Shown here piece by piece: positions 44,470 through 52,936 of a DNA stretch of 59,188 nt; the stretch's first letter is position 1; each line of letters opens with the position of its first letter. The notes under the pieces are model-generated. The model was not told the DNA's origin. It did no database searches and saw only the letters and a program-made list of their open reading frames with translations. This stretch comes from Candidatus Minthosoma equi (GTDB taxonomy: Bacteria > Bacteroidota > Bacteroidia > Bacteroidales > Bacteroidaceae): NCBI GenBank assembly GCA_018064885.1, contig JAGHUI010000051.1:1-59188 (forward strand), read 5' to 3'. Both the position numbers and the translations under genes were made by a program.

Positions 44470-47400
44470 TTACTTAACAAGAACCTTCTTTACAGAACCG
44501 TCAGCCATCTTAACGATGTTGATACCCTTCTGGAGGTTAGCAACCTTAGCACCTGAGATAGTGTAGATGCCAGCAGGAGCAACTGTGTTAGCTGCAACAT
44601 TGCTAATAGCAGTCTGAGTTGCGTTACCTTCAGATGGAGTCTTAGCACTGTTCTTACCATAGTATGTAAGCTTGAAGTCATCGATCATGACCCAACGTGC
44701 GCTGAGCTCGCCAACGTTCTTAGCACCGATGCGAACGATGTCACCTTCAGCAACTGTGAAGATAATTGAGTATTCAGTATAAGCCTGAGCATCACCGTTA
44801 CATGGAGCAGTCTGTGCCTCGATAGCACCATTGTCTGTGTAAACATAGTTGTCACCCTGACCAACTGCAACATAAAGATAAGCAGCACCTTCACCTGGAC
44901 CAGCAGCCTGATCATTGTAAGAGTTAGCAGCATTAGCTGTAAGCTCGTAAGTACCAGCTGGGAGATTAGCAATATCCTGATAGAAGTTGAACTTAGTACC
45001 AGAACCATTTGTTGGGCTCCAGAATTCCATAGATACCTTACCAGAGTTGAAACCGTTCTGAACCTGATAGTTACCAGTAGCGCCTTCACCCTTCTCAAGT
45101 GTCCAACCAGTAGCCTGCTGACCTGCAGCATTAGACTCGAAGTCAGCGTTTACGATAAGACCAGTCATGTTAACAGGATCATCATCAGAAGCGTCATCAG
45201 TTACAGGAACCTTGAGTGCCTCAATAACATCCTTGATTTCCTGAACAAGTGCCTCAACTTCTTCTGTTGTCAAGCCGCTATAATTGTTACGCTTAGCATC
45301 AACAGCAGCAAAAGCTTCCTTAGCAGCTGCAGATGGCTTAGTGTAAGTTTCAACAGTTTCGTCAAGTTCATCGCTTGCAGCTGTCAATTCGTTAACTGCA
45401 GCAACGTTAGCCTTAGCAGCTGTGAGACCAGCACCAAGATCAACGATAGCAGCTGTCATTTCTGCCTCATCGTAGTTCTTCTTTGCTGCATCAGCATTCT
45501 CAATTACAGCCTGAGCATCAGCCATTGCAGGAGCTGTCAAAACATCTTCGTGCTTTGCAATGTAATCAGCAAGAGCGTTGTAAGCAGGCTGCATCATCTG
45601 GTAAACAGCGTCAGCACCTGTACCGAGGTAAGTAAGTCTGAAGTTACCCCAGAGAGCCCACTGATGAAGTGAAGTTGTGTTGCGAACACCAATTGTGAGC
45701 TTGCCACCACTTACATAACCCTGAGCGATAGCCTTGTAACGGTCAGCAGAGAATGCTACAGAAGCACCTTCCATACCGTTTGGATAGTAAGCGCCTTCAG
45801 ATGTCTGTGAGTCAGTTGCATCGTTTGGAGACTTGTGGCTATTGCCTGCGAAGATTGGGTTTGACATGATTGCAGCAGACTGATCACCATTAGAAAGGTA
45901 GCAGTTGATACCGTCAACAGCTTCCTCCTTTGGAAGAGCACCTTCAACGATGTCCTGAAGTGGAGAAACGAATTCGTTCATGTAAAGTTCAGCAGCTACG
46001 TCAGAGTCAACACCATCGTCGAGACGGCAGAAACCGTTAAGACTGAGCTGATAAACACCGTCAGGAATACCTGTGATTTCCTGATAGATATCGAAGTAGC
46101 TGTGCCATGACTCAGCAACTGGCTGACCAGGGATGATACCACCTGTGAGAGCGAGGTTAGAGTTCATACCTGCGCCTGTAGCCTTTATCCAACCCTTACC
46201 GTTAGGATCAGCGAAGTTAGGATTGATGATGATTTCTGTACATTCGAAACCTGGCTTGAAGAGTTCAGTGAATGCCTGCTTGAATGTTTCTGTTACCCAT
46301 TCAGTCTCTGCAACGATAGCTTCTGTGTCAAGAGTGTAGCCCTTGATATAGTCGTATGTACCATTGCCGTTGTACTCGCCCTCAGCAGGCTCTTCTGGAT
46401 TGTCATCCATTGTGTAGTCAGCAAGAATGTCTGCGCTTTCGCTTGAGAGAGAGTGGTCGTTCATGAATGCCTTAACCTCTTCAACCTTCTCGAAGTATGC
46501 CTTGTAAGCCTCGATGTTAGCTTCGAGAGCAGCCTTAGCCTCTTCTACTTCCTTAGCAGCTGCATCCATTTCTTCTGTAGTTACAGCCTTTTCAAATGCA
46601 GCAACCTTATCATTGTAAGCAGCAATAACGTCTGGGTTTGCGTCTGTGCCTTCGTATGCGCTTACGTTGTAAGCCTGACGAACAAGCTTAAGTGCATTCT
46701 CCTCTACGTTCTCATTACCATAGTACTTGAGAGAAGTGCCCTTGAATGCAAGCCAGTTGAAGTTAGCATCCTTGATATTGAAACCGAACTCAATATCACC
46801 GCTTTCCTTCACGATTGCAATGATATTGAAATAGTTCTTTGACCAAAGAACGCACTTGCTGCCAGCCTTAGTCATTTCTGTCTGAGACTGAAGATCAACG
46901 CTCTCATTGCCGAAATACATAGTAAGACCCTCGAAAGAATCGATGCCACCTGCCTCGCTGTAAGCACGAACGTTAGCAGTGAACTTGTAAAGACCTGGAG
47001 CTGCGCCCTTGAACACCTGATAGATCTTCTGGTCAGAGAGGATGCCGCCTGAACCAGTCCAGTGCTCGATGAATGGAGTAGTCATATCTGTGCCATCAGC
47101 ACCACCGTTAGCCTCTGTTGACCAAGTGTTTGTAGAGTGTGAACCTGTAGTACCCTCACCTGTGAAGTCACGTGTCCATGGATCAACAGAAGAACCATCA
47201 CCGATAACGTCAGTGAAGTCAACTGGAGACTCGAAAGATGCCTGAGAAGTCATGAAGTCGTTGATGATAGCCTGAATGTTAGACTCAGCAGCAGCGAGTT
47301 CTTCTGCAGTAGAAGCTGTGTTGTCATAAACAGCCTTTGGAGCAGAGAAGTCAAGCTTAGAGTAAGTCTCCATAGCAGCCTCGTAAGCCTTCTTGAATGA

Positions 47401-48177
47401 GTTAACAGCAGAACACTTAGCAGATGCAGCCTTGAGTGCCTCTGTTGTTGAGCTTGTGTTGTTGTAAACAGCCTCAACTACAGACCAATCATAAGATGGG
47501 TTCTCAGCCTTTGCAGCAGCAATAGCAGCAGCGAGATCCATAGCAGCACGATAAGCCTCTACCTTTGGCTTAAGAGCCTGATACTCTTCTTCGCCAATGA
47601 ATACCCAGTTCTTGTAAACGTTACCAGAGAATACAGGAGCTTCAACCTCCTCCTCATCTTCTGTGTAAGTGTACTTGATGTTTGCATCGTAAAGGTAAAC
47701 GCGAGTGTCAGCTACGCCTCTAACATTCTCAACAACAGCAAATGGTGCTGATGCATAATCTACATCTGTAGATGAGTTAGAGATCTGATAGTAGTTGCCT
47801 ACCTTTTCAATCTGCCAAGTGTCAGTACCTGGGTAATTTGTGTTTGCAGTTGCATTACCTGCATCCACCCACATGGCATCCCAGCCATTGCAAGAAACAT
47901 AGAGCCAACCTGTCTTAACAGAAGGGCGGCAGTTGAAGTTGTAACCATTGCCAGATTCAGCCTTTGAGAAATAAACAGAATCTGCAAATGAAGCGATTGA
48001 AGCACGAGTGTTCCAATCATTGGCTCCTGCAAAGAAGCCACCTGCCTCTACATTGTAAAGGTACTGATACTGCTCAGCCTTCATATCCTCTGTAGTTGAT
48101 GGTACAGGGGCAGTCCACTGAGCGAAAGAAACAGCACTTACAAGCATTGAAGCAAGAAGAAGTAATGATTTCTTCAT
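44470..48177 (-). CDS. Large multidomain secreted protein with T9SS-type C-terminal sorting domain
   Basis: A 1235-residue protein with signal peptide MKKSLLLLASMLVSAVSFAQ. Beta-rich, lectin-like or carbohydrate-binding-like regions (about residues 25-190, 330-510, 650-880, 1030-1190) alternate with helical FIVAR-like segments containing AVYNNTSSTTEAL and AVYDNTASTAEEL (about 215-325, 515-600, 890-1010). The C-terminus, with PAGIYTISGAKVANLQKGIN and then VLVK, is the short sorting tail of Prevotella T9SS cargo. No catalytic domain is recognised. A surface adhesin or glycan-binding role is likely (inference). It stands alone with its own terminator and a plausible promoter at 48280-48310. Confidence 0.8.
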   Translation of the reverse strand: MKKSLLLLASMLVSAVSFAQWTAPVPSTTEDMKAEQYQYLYNVEAGGFFAGANDWNTRASIASFADSVYFSKAESGNGYNFNCRPSVKTGWLYVSCNGWDAMWVDAGNATANTNYPGTDTWQIEKVGNYYQISNSSTDVDYASAPFAVVENVRGVADTRVYLYDANIKYTYTEDEEEVEAPVFSGNVYKNWVFIGEEEYQALKPKVEAYRAAMDLAAAIAAAKAENPSYDWSVVEAVYNNTSSTTEALKAASAKCSAVNSFKKAYEAAMETYSKLDFSAPKAVYDNTASTAEELAAAESNIQAIINDFMTSQASFESPVDFTDVIGDGSSVDPWTRDFTGEGTTGSHSTNTWSTEANGGADGTDMTTPFIEHWTGSGGILSDQKIYQVFKGAAPGLYKFTANVRAYSEAGGIDSFEGLTMYFGNESVDLQSQTEMTKAGSKCVLWSKNYFNIIAIVKESGDIEFGFNIKDANFNWLAFKGTSLKYYGNENVEENALKLVRQAYNVSAYEGTDANPDVIAAYNDKVAAFEKAVTTEEMDAAAKEVEEAKAALEANIEAYKAYFEKVEEVKAFMNDHSLSSESADILADYTMDDNPEEPAEGEYNGNGTYDYIKGYTLDTEAIVAETEWVTETFKQAFTELFKPGFECTEIIINPNFADPNGKGWIKATGAGMNSNLALTGGIIPGQPVAESWHSYFDIYQEITGIPDGVYQLSLNGFCRLDDGVDSDVAAELYMNEFVSPLQDIVEGALPKEEAVDGINCYLSNGDQSAAIMSNPIFAGNSHKSPNDATDSQTSEGAYYPNGMEGASVAFSADRYKAIAQGYVSGGKLTIGVRNTTSLHQWALWGNFRLTYLGTGADAVYQMMQPAYNALADYIAKHEDVLTAPAMADAQAVIENADAAKKNYDEAEMTAAIVDLGAGLTAAKANVAAVNELTAASDELDETVETYTKPSAAAKEAFAAVDAKRNNYSGLTTEEVEALVQEIKDVIEALKVPVTDDASDDDPVNMTGLIVNADFESNAAGQQATGWTLEKGEGATGNYQVQNGFNSGKVSMEFWSPTNGSGTKFNFYQDIANLPAGTYELTANAANSYNDQAAGPGEGAAYLYVAVGQGDNYVYTDNGAIEAQTAPCNGDAQAYTEYSIIFTVAEGDIVRIGAKNVGELSARWVMIDDFKLTYYGKNSAKTPSEGNATQTAISNVAANTVAPAGIYTISGAKVANLQKGINIVKMADGSVKKVLVK

Positions 48178-48231
48178 AACGCAAGTTAAGTTAGAATTAG
48201 TAATTAGTTAAATAGTTATTTAATATTGTTT

Positions 48232-48262
48232 TTTGTCAGAAAAAGCGAATTAGCTAACTTTG
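48232..48262 (+). promoter_or_regulatory. Consensus promoter upstream of prmC (distal)
   Basis: TTTG (48232-48235), 19 bp, then TAACTTTG (48255-48262) on the plus strand. It would give prmC a leader of about 150 nt, or start a separate small RNA. Confidence 0.55.
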
Positions 48263-48279
48263 GTATAGGTTTAGCATTG

Positions 48280-48310
48280 CAAAGTAACTCATTTGTTTGA
48301 TGATAACAAA
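48280..48310 (-). promoter_or_regulatory. Likely promoter of the large T9SS surface-protein gene
   Basis: On the minus strand TTTG (48307-48310), 19 bp, then TTACTTTG (48280-48287), one mismatch from TAnnTTTG. The leader is about 95 nt. Confidence 0.5.
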
Positions 48311-48382
48311 ATTTTTTTAGTTAATTTTAACCTATCACACATAAAAAAGACTCTATGACGCTGATTTTTACTCGAAAATCAT

Positions 48383-48390
48383 TACATTTG
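48383..48390 (+). promoter_or_regulatory. Proximal -7 element of prmC
   Basis: TACATTTG matches the consensus; -33 is weak. The ATG at 48416 follows at a normal leader length. Confidence 0.4.
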
Positions 48391-48415
48391 TATCAATTTA
48401 GAATAGTTAAGTACA

Positions 48416-49261
48416 ATGTTTAGACAAATAAAGCAAAGTTTCACGCTATCAGGAATGGATGAAGGCGAAGCAAAAGCCACAGCCCTCTTACTGCTGGAAA
48501 AAGTTTGCGGAATGACACAAACCGATGTGCTCATGGGTAATGAGAAATGGGTAGGCCATGAAAACAAGCTTACAGACATGACTCGGCGCATTGCTAATGG
48601 CGAACCTATACAATATGTGTTAGGCGAAACAGACTTCTGCGGCATGACTTTCCACGTCGAGCCAGGGGTGCTCATTCCACGTCCAGAAACTGAAGAAATA
48701 GTTCATGCTGTTTCATCTACTATAATCCCTACCCTCACCATTCAAAACTCAAAACTCTCCATTCTTGACATCGGCACAGGCTCTGGATGCATTGCCATTT
48801 CATTTGCAAAGATGCATCTGGAAGCAAGCGTTGAAGCATGGGACATAAGCGATGATGCTCTTCGTATTGCAAAAGAGAATGCCAAACGCAATAATACGAA
48901 CATTGATTTCAAGAAGATTGATGCTTTGAATACAACGACATCAGAAAAACAATTCTCTCTAATCATCAGCAATCCTCCTTACATTTGCCAAGAAGAGGAA
49001 AAGGACATGGAAGCTCGCGTGCTTGACCACGAACCTCACCTGGCTCTCTTCGTTCCTAACAACGATCCACTTCTTTTCTATAGAAAAATAGCAGGACTCG
49101 CCCTACACATATTATATAATAAAGGAGCGCTGGTGTTTGAAATCAACCGTCGCTTCGGCAAAGAAACAGCAAACATGCTTCAAGATATGGGATTCTGCAA
49201 TGTGGAAGTGACGAAAGACATGTATGGCAATGACAGAATGGTGAAAGCAATAAAACCGTAG
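48416..49261 (+). CDS. prmC: Peptide chain release factor N5-glutamine methyltransferase
   Basis: A 281-residue SAM-dependent methyltransferase that modifies the GGQ glutamine of release factors. It has an N-terminal helical recognition domain, VEPGVLIPRPETEE near residues 81-94, the SAM-binding ILDIGTGSGCIAISF near 118-132 and the catalytic NPPY near 183. Between the PRPETEE helix and the SAM loop, PTLTIQNSKLSI is encoded by an AACTCAAAACTC-type simple repeat, like the repeat inside the epimerase gene at 26970. The porZ-like gene follows after 48 bp with no clear promoter between. Confidence 0.94.
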   Translation: MFRQIKQSFTLSGMDEGEAKATALLLLEKVCGMTQTDVLMGNEKWVGHENKLTDMTRRIANGEPIQYVLGETDFCGMTFHVEPGVLIPRPETEEIVHAVSSTIIPTLTIQNSKLSILDIGTGSGCIAISFAKMHLEASVEAWDISDDALRIAKENAKRNNTNIDFKKIDALNTTTSEKQFSLIISNPPYICQEEEKDMEARVLDHEPHLALFVPNNDPLLFYRKIAGLALHILYNKGALVFEINRRFGKETANMLQDMGFCNVEVTKDMYGNDRMVKAIKP

Positions 49262-49309
49262 TTTCTTCGTTATTAGAAATAAACATAAGAAATAGTAAAA
49301 CAAGAAATA

Positions 49310-51361
49310 ATGACTCGCAAAGCTCAACTCATATTGTCTTTTTTAATGGTTTTCAGTCTCATAGCAATCAATGCAAGTGCCATTGATTGGAAAATCTATG
49401 CTTCATACCATAATCATACAAAAGCTGTCAAGACCGATTCCCGCATTTTCGTTTTGGCAAATGGAGCCCTTTTCAGTTACGATACTGAAGACGAAACAGT
49501 TGAATCGTATGATAAGTCTGGCGGCTTGAGTGATTTTGGCATTAAGGACATCGCATATTCTTCAGCATCAAAGACATTAGTTGCTGTTTACGAGAACAAC
49601 AACATCGATTTGCTGACAATGGATGGCGGGCGATGGAACATGCCAGAACTGAAGAATAAGGCATTGAGCGACAAGACATTGAACGAGCTCAATGTGGTTG
49701 GAAAAGAGGCGTTGATCAGTCTTAATTCAGGTTTGGCTATCGTAGATATTAGCAAAGGAAACTTTTCAAACTTCTACGATTTCGGAAGCAAGGTTACCAA
49801 TGCCACTATCGCCAACGGAAAGATTTACGTCAAGACTACAGATGGCGTCTATGAAGGAAATCGCACAAAGAACCTTCAGGACAAGGGAAACTGGATAAAG
49901 ACGGAGACACCATCTGTGACATTCGCTCAGACAGAAGCCGAGAAGAAAACAGCAGCTGAACTGCTTGATAAAGTGAAGAATGTAACCATCAATTCACCTT
50001 TAAGAAACCTATCTTACAAGCTCAATCTGCTTGGCAACAGATTGCTTGTTGCGGGCGGAAACTTCTATGATCCAAGCGCAGATGCAATAGGAACGGCGAT
50101 GTGCTACGAGAATGACAAATGGTCTGCATTTGAGGAAGATGCAGCAAAGAAAGCTGTAGGAGACATTCTTTACATGAACGTGACAGACGTGTTGCAAGAT
50201 CCTAATGATGCTTCTCACCACTGGTTAGGAACAAAGCGTTCTGGTATTTATGAATTCAAGGACTTCAAGTTCGTAAAGAACTACACACACAACAATTCTG
50301 CCCTCTCGTCAATTCTACCTAAAAACGCAAATGCAAACAGATATGTCTGGGTAACAGGTTTGGCTTATGATCCAAACGGAAATATATGGATGTTCAACAA
50401 CGAGTGCGACACAATCATCAAGGTTTTGAAGAAGGATGGCAAGTGGGCATCATTGTATTACAAGGACCTAAGTACTTGCACATCATTCAATAACACCATT
50501 TTCGACTCACGCGGATGGATGTGGACAAATGCCACGAGATGGAGCAGCTTTGGTGGCAAGCCTGGTGTTATCGTGATAAACACAAACGGCACTCTTGAAA
50601 AGACTTCAGATGATCAGTATCGTCACTTCTATTCATTCAAAAATCAGGACGGAACAAGCTACGAGCCCCAGAAATGGAATTGTGCGGTAGAAGACCTTAA
50701 CGGTGCTATGTGGATAGGCACTTCCGAAGGCATATTCGTTGCTTATAATCCTGAACTTGTGTTCAATAGCGACTATTACCTTTCACAAGTGAAGGTGCCT
50801 CGCAACGATGGTACGAACCTTGCAGATTATCTGCTCAATCAGGTACATGTGAGGTGCATTGCTATTGATGGCGGAAACCGCAAATGGGTGGGAACAGCAG
50901 GCAATGGCGTTTACCTCATTAGCGCTGACGGATTGGAGACAATAGAGCATTTCACCGCAAATAACAGTCCTCTTATCAGCGACGAAATCAATGACATAGC
51001 AATCAATGGAGAAACAGGCGAGGTATTCATAGCAACAGTGAAAGGACTTTGTTCTTACCAAGGCGATGCAACTGACCCAGCAAAAAGCATGAATTCAAGC
51101 AGTTTGAAGGTTTGGCCAAACCCCGTTCATCCTGATTATCAAGGCAAGATTCACGTTAGCGGACTTATGTTCAATAGCGATGTGAAAGTTGTAAGCGCCT
51201 CTGGAAAGGTTGTTGCGCAGGGCAAGAGTGTAGGAGGAGAGTTTTCCTGGGATGGCCATTACTCTTCTGGCGGCAAAGTTGCCTCAGGCATTTACTACTT
51301 CTTCTGTACTGACGAAGAAGGAAACAAAGGTGCTTGCGGCAAGGTACTGATTATCAAATAG
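49310..51361 (+). CDS. porZ: PorZ-like two-propeller protein with T9SS C-terminal domain
   Basis: A 683-residue exported protein (signal peptide ending INASA) with many beta-propeller blades. FVLANGALFSYDTEDETVESY is near residue 45, blades of the two-component-regulator-propeller type include GAMWIGTSEGIFVAYN and RKWVGTAGNGVYLI near 470-545, and a C-terminal sorting-type domain (KVWPNPVHPDYQGKIHVSG ... ASGIYYFFC) lies near 602-683. This layout matches PorZ of Porphyromonas, the attachment-complex protein that delivers anionic LPS for T9SS cargo. Length is somewhat shorter than I recall for P. gingivalis PorZ. An ordinary T9SS cargo propeller is the alternative. Confidence 0.75.
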   Translation: MTRKAQLILSFLMVFSLIAINASAIDWKIYASYHNHTKAVKTDSRIFVLANGALFSYDTEDETVESYDKSGGLSDFGIKDIAYSSASKTLVAVYENNNIDLLTMDGGRWNMPELKNKALSDKTLNELNVVGKEALISLNSGLAIVDISKGNFSNFYDFGSKVTNATIANGKIYVKTTDGVYEGNRTKNLQDKGNWIKTETPSVTFAQTEAEKKTAAELLDKVKNVTINSPLRNLSYKLNLLGNRLLVAGGNFYDPSADAIGTAMCYENDKWSAFEEDAAKKAVGDILYMNVTDVLQDPNDASHHWLGTKRSGIYEFKDFKFVKNYTHNNSALSSILPKNANANRYVWVTGLAYDPNGNIWMFNNECDTIIKVLKKDGKWASLYYKDLSTCTSFNNTIFDSRGWMWTNATRWSSFGGKPGVIVINTNGTLEKTSDDQYRHFYSFKNQDGTSYEPQKWNCAVEDLNGAMWIGTSEGIFVAYNPELVFNSDYYLSQVKVPRNDGTNLADYLLNQVHVRCIAIDGGNRKWVGTAGNGVYLISADGLETIEHFTANNSPLISDEINDIAINGETGEVFIATVKGLCSYQGDATDPAKSMNSSSLKVWPNPVHPDYQGKIHVSGLMFNSDVKVVSASGKVVAQGKSVGGEFSWDGHYSSGGKVASGIYYFFCTDEEGNKGACGKVLIIK

Positions 51362-51363
51362 CG

Positions 51364-52929
51364 CTATCGTTTCATCGCTAATTCTATCGCACTAACAGGT
51401 AAGATTGTCACGATTGGGCTGTTTTCCCATTCCAGTTCTTCCAGTTCTTCTCCAAACAAATTAGAAGAATAGAAGATGTGCAGTTTGTAAGTGCCTTCCT
51501 TTGGGACATTCAGAGGAGTTAGCTTATTATGGACAACAAACTCTTCGTCTGCGCCAACTGTAATGCCTTGTTCTTGCAAATAGAAATCCTTGCCCAAAAC
51601 ATCCAAGCTTTCCATGAACAAATACACCTGACCAGCCATTTCCGGACCATGATTTCGGAAACGGAGAGAATAGTCGGGTTTTGATTTATCCACAAGGAAA
51701 TCAGGGAAATCAATATCTTCAAGTGTGAGATAGGCTATTGATGCCGTATCGGAAGAAAATGTTGCCTCACCATCTTTCACAGAAGCAATGAGATAGTTAG
51801 GCATACCAACGCTTGTGCGCACCTCACGCCACTCTTTGCCGCCATCCTCTGCATTGTCTCGGTACATAGGAAGAATTGTGTAGGTTCCATCAGCAATATC
51901 TTCGGGCATACGGAGAATGAGGGTGTCTGTGTATGCCGTATCATCCACCTCTTCCAAAAGGAATTGTCTGGAATATGTGTAAAGCGGACAAATACGTTCT
52001 CCATTATGCATAAGCATCAGAGAAACAGAATCTTCATGCATATTCCAACCCACATTTGACATATTCTGAACAATCACGCTGTCTTCATGAGCAATGAATC
52101 CGCCAAAGCCATAATTATGCCTTTCGATGTTTGTTGCAAATGGATGATTGTTAGGCATAACACCAGTAGTGAACATCTGCAAGACATTATATCCGTTCTC
52201 TGGAGAATCAAGATAGCTATTGTAGCCAGGAAGGTCGGGAGACAAATAAGGTAGATAGGTGTATTCGTTACCTATGCCGCGTGGATTTCCCCACGAAACA
52301 TGAAACCAATCTCTTTCGTCATATCCATCGATGACAAAAGCATGTCCATCGGTTTTGCGATATCCAGAAACAAGCACTGGACGACCAGCAGCAAGCTCCT
52401 TCTTCAGCATGAGTGTCATTTCTTCAAGAGAATAGAAATCACGGAAATACATTTGAAGGCCACGGTTATACTCATATTCATTAGCCAATGCTATTGCCTG
52501 ATAGACACTTCTGGCTCCGCTGGCAGTTGAAGTGTATTTCATCTTCACAGATTGTCCGCAATCCAAGGCGAGCTGAGCAACGGCATTCACCTGCTCATCA
52601 GTATAATCCTTTTTCTCGTAATTGTCAAGCATATTGTCCCAGTCATAGCGCTCTGGCCATTGCCAATAGTGCATGACCTGACTCATGGATGTAGCTACAC
52701 AGCCTACAACGCTTCGCTTGTTGGTGATTGTGTCTATAGGGCATAAGCTATTATAGGGAGGTTCCTGATGCCAACGGTCTTGCAATATCGGATCAACCCT
52801 GTCGGGCAATCCCAGCTGAGCAACATAATGTCGGCTATTGCGGCGTATGATGCGCTGAGCACTCACTTGCTGACAGAACAACAGCAATACTGCTATATAT
52901 ATATAATATGTGTACTTCGTGATTCGCAT
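51364..52929 (-). CDS. C10 (streptopain) family cysteine protease without a long pro-domain
   Basis: A 521-residue exported protease with a signal peptide ending CQQVSAQ. The catalytic domain begins almost at once: VVGCVATSMSQVMHYWQWP gives the nucleophile Cys77, DGHAFVIDGYD gives His196, and FHVSWG follows. Classical streptopain has a pro-domain of about 100 residues before this point; here only a short spacer exists. About 250 beta-rich residues follow the catalytic domain. It lies 7 bp downstream of murF-alr, so the two are co-transcribed, and its stop is 2 bp from the porZ-like stop. Surface or secreted proteolysis is expected. Confidence 0.88.
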   Translation of the reverse strand: MRITKYTYYIYIAVLLLFCQQVSAQRIIRRNSRHYVAQLGLPDRVDPILQDRWHQEPPYNSLCPIDTITNKRSVVGCVATSMSQVMHYWQWPERYDWDNMLDNYEKKDYTDEQVNAVAQLALDCGQSVKMKYTSTASGARSVYQAIALANEYEYNRGLQMYFRDFYSLEEMTLMLKKELAAGRPVLVSGYRKTDGHAFVIDGYDERDWFHVSWGNPRGIGNEYTYLPYLSPDLPGYNSYLDSPENGYNVLQMFTTGVMPNNHPFATNIERHNYGFGGFIAHEDSVIVQNMSNVGWNMHEDSVSLMLMHNGERICPLYTYSRQFLLEEVDDTAYTDTLILRMPEDIADGTYTILPMYRDNAEDGGKEWREVRTSVGMPNYLIASVKDGEATFSSDTASIAYLTLEDIDFPDFLVDKSKPDYSLRFRNHGPEMAGQVYLFMESLDVLGKDFYLQEQGITVGADEEFVVHNKLTPLNVPKEGTYKLHIFYSSNLFGEELEELEWENSPIVTILPVSAIELAMKR

Positions 52930-52936
52930 ATTTTTT

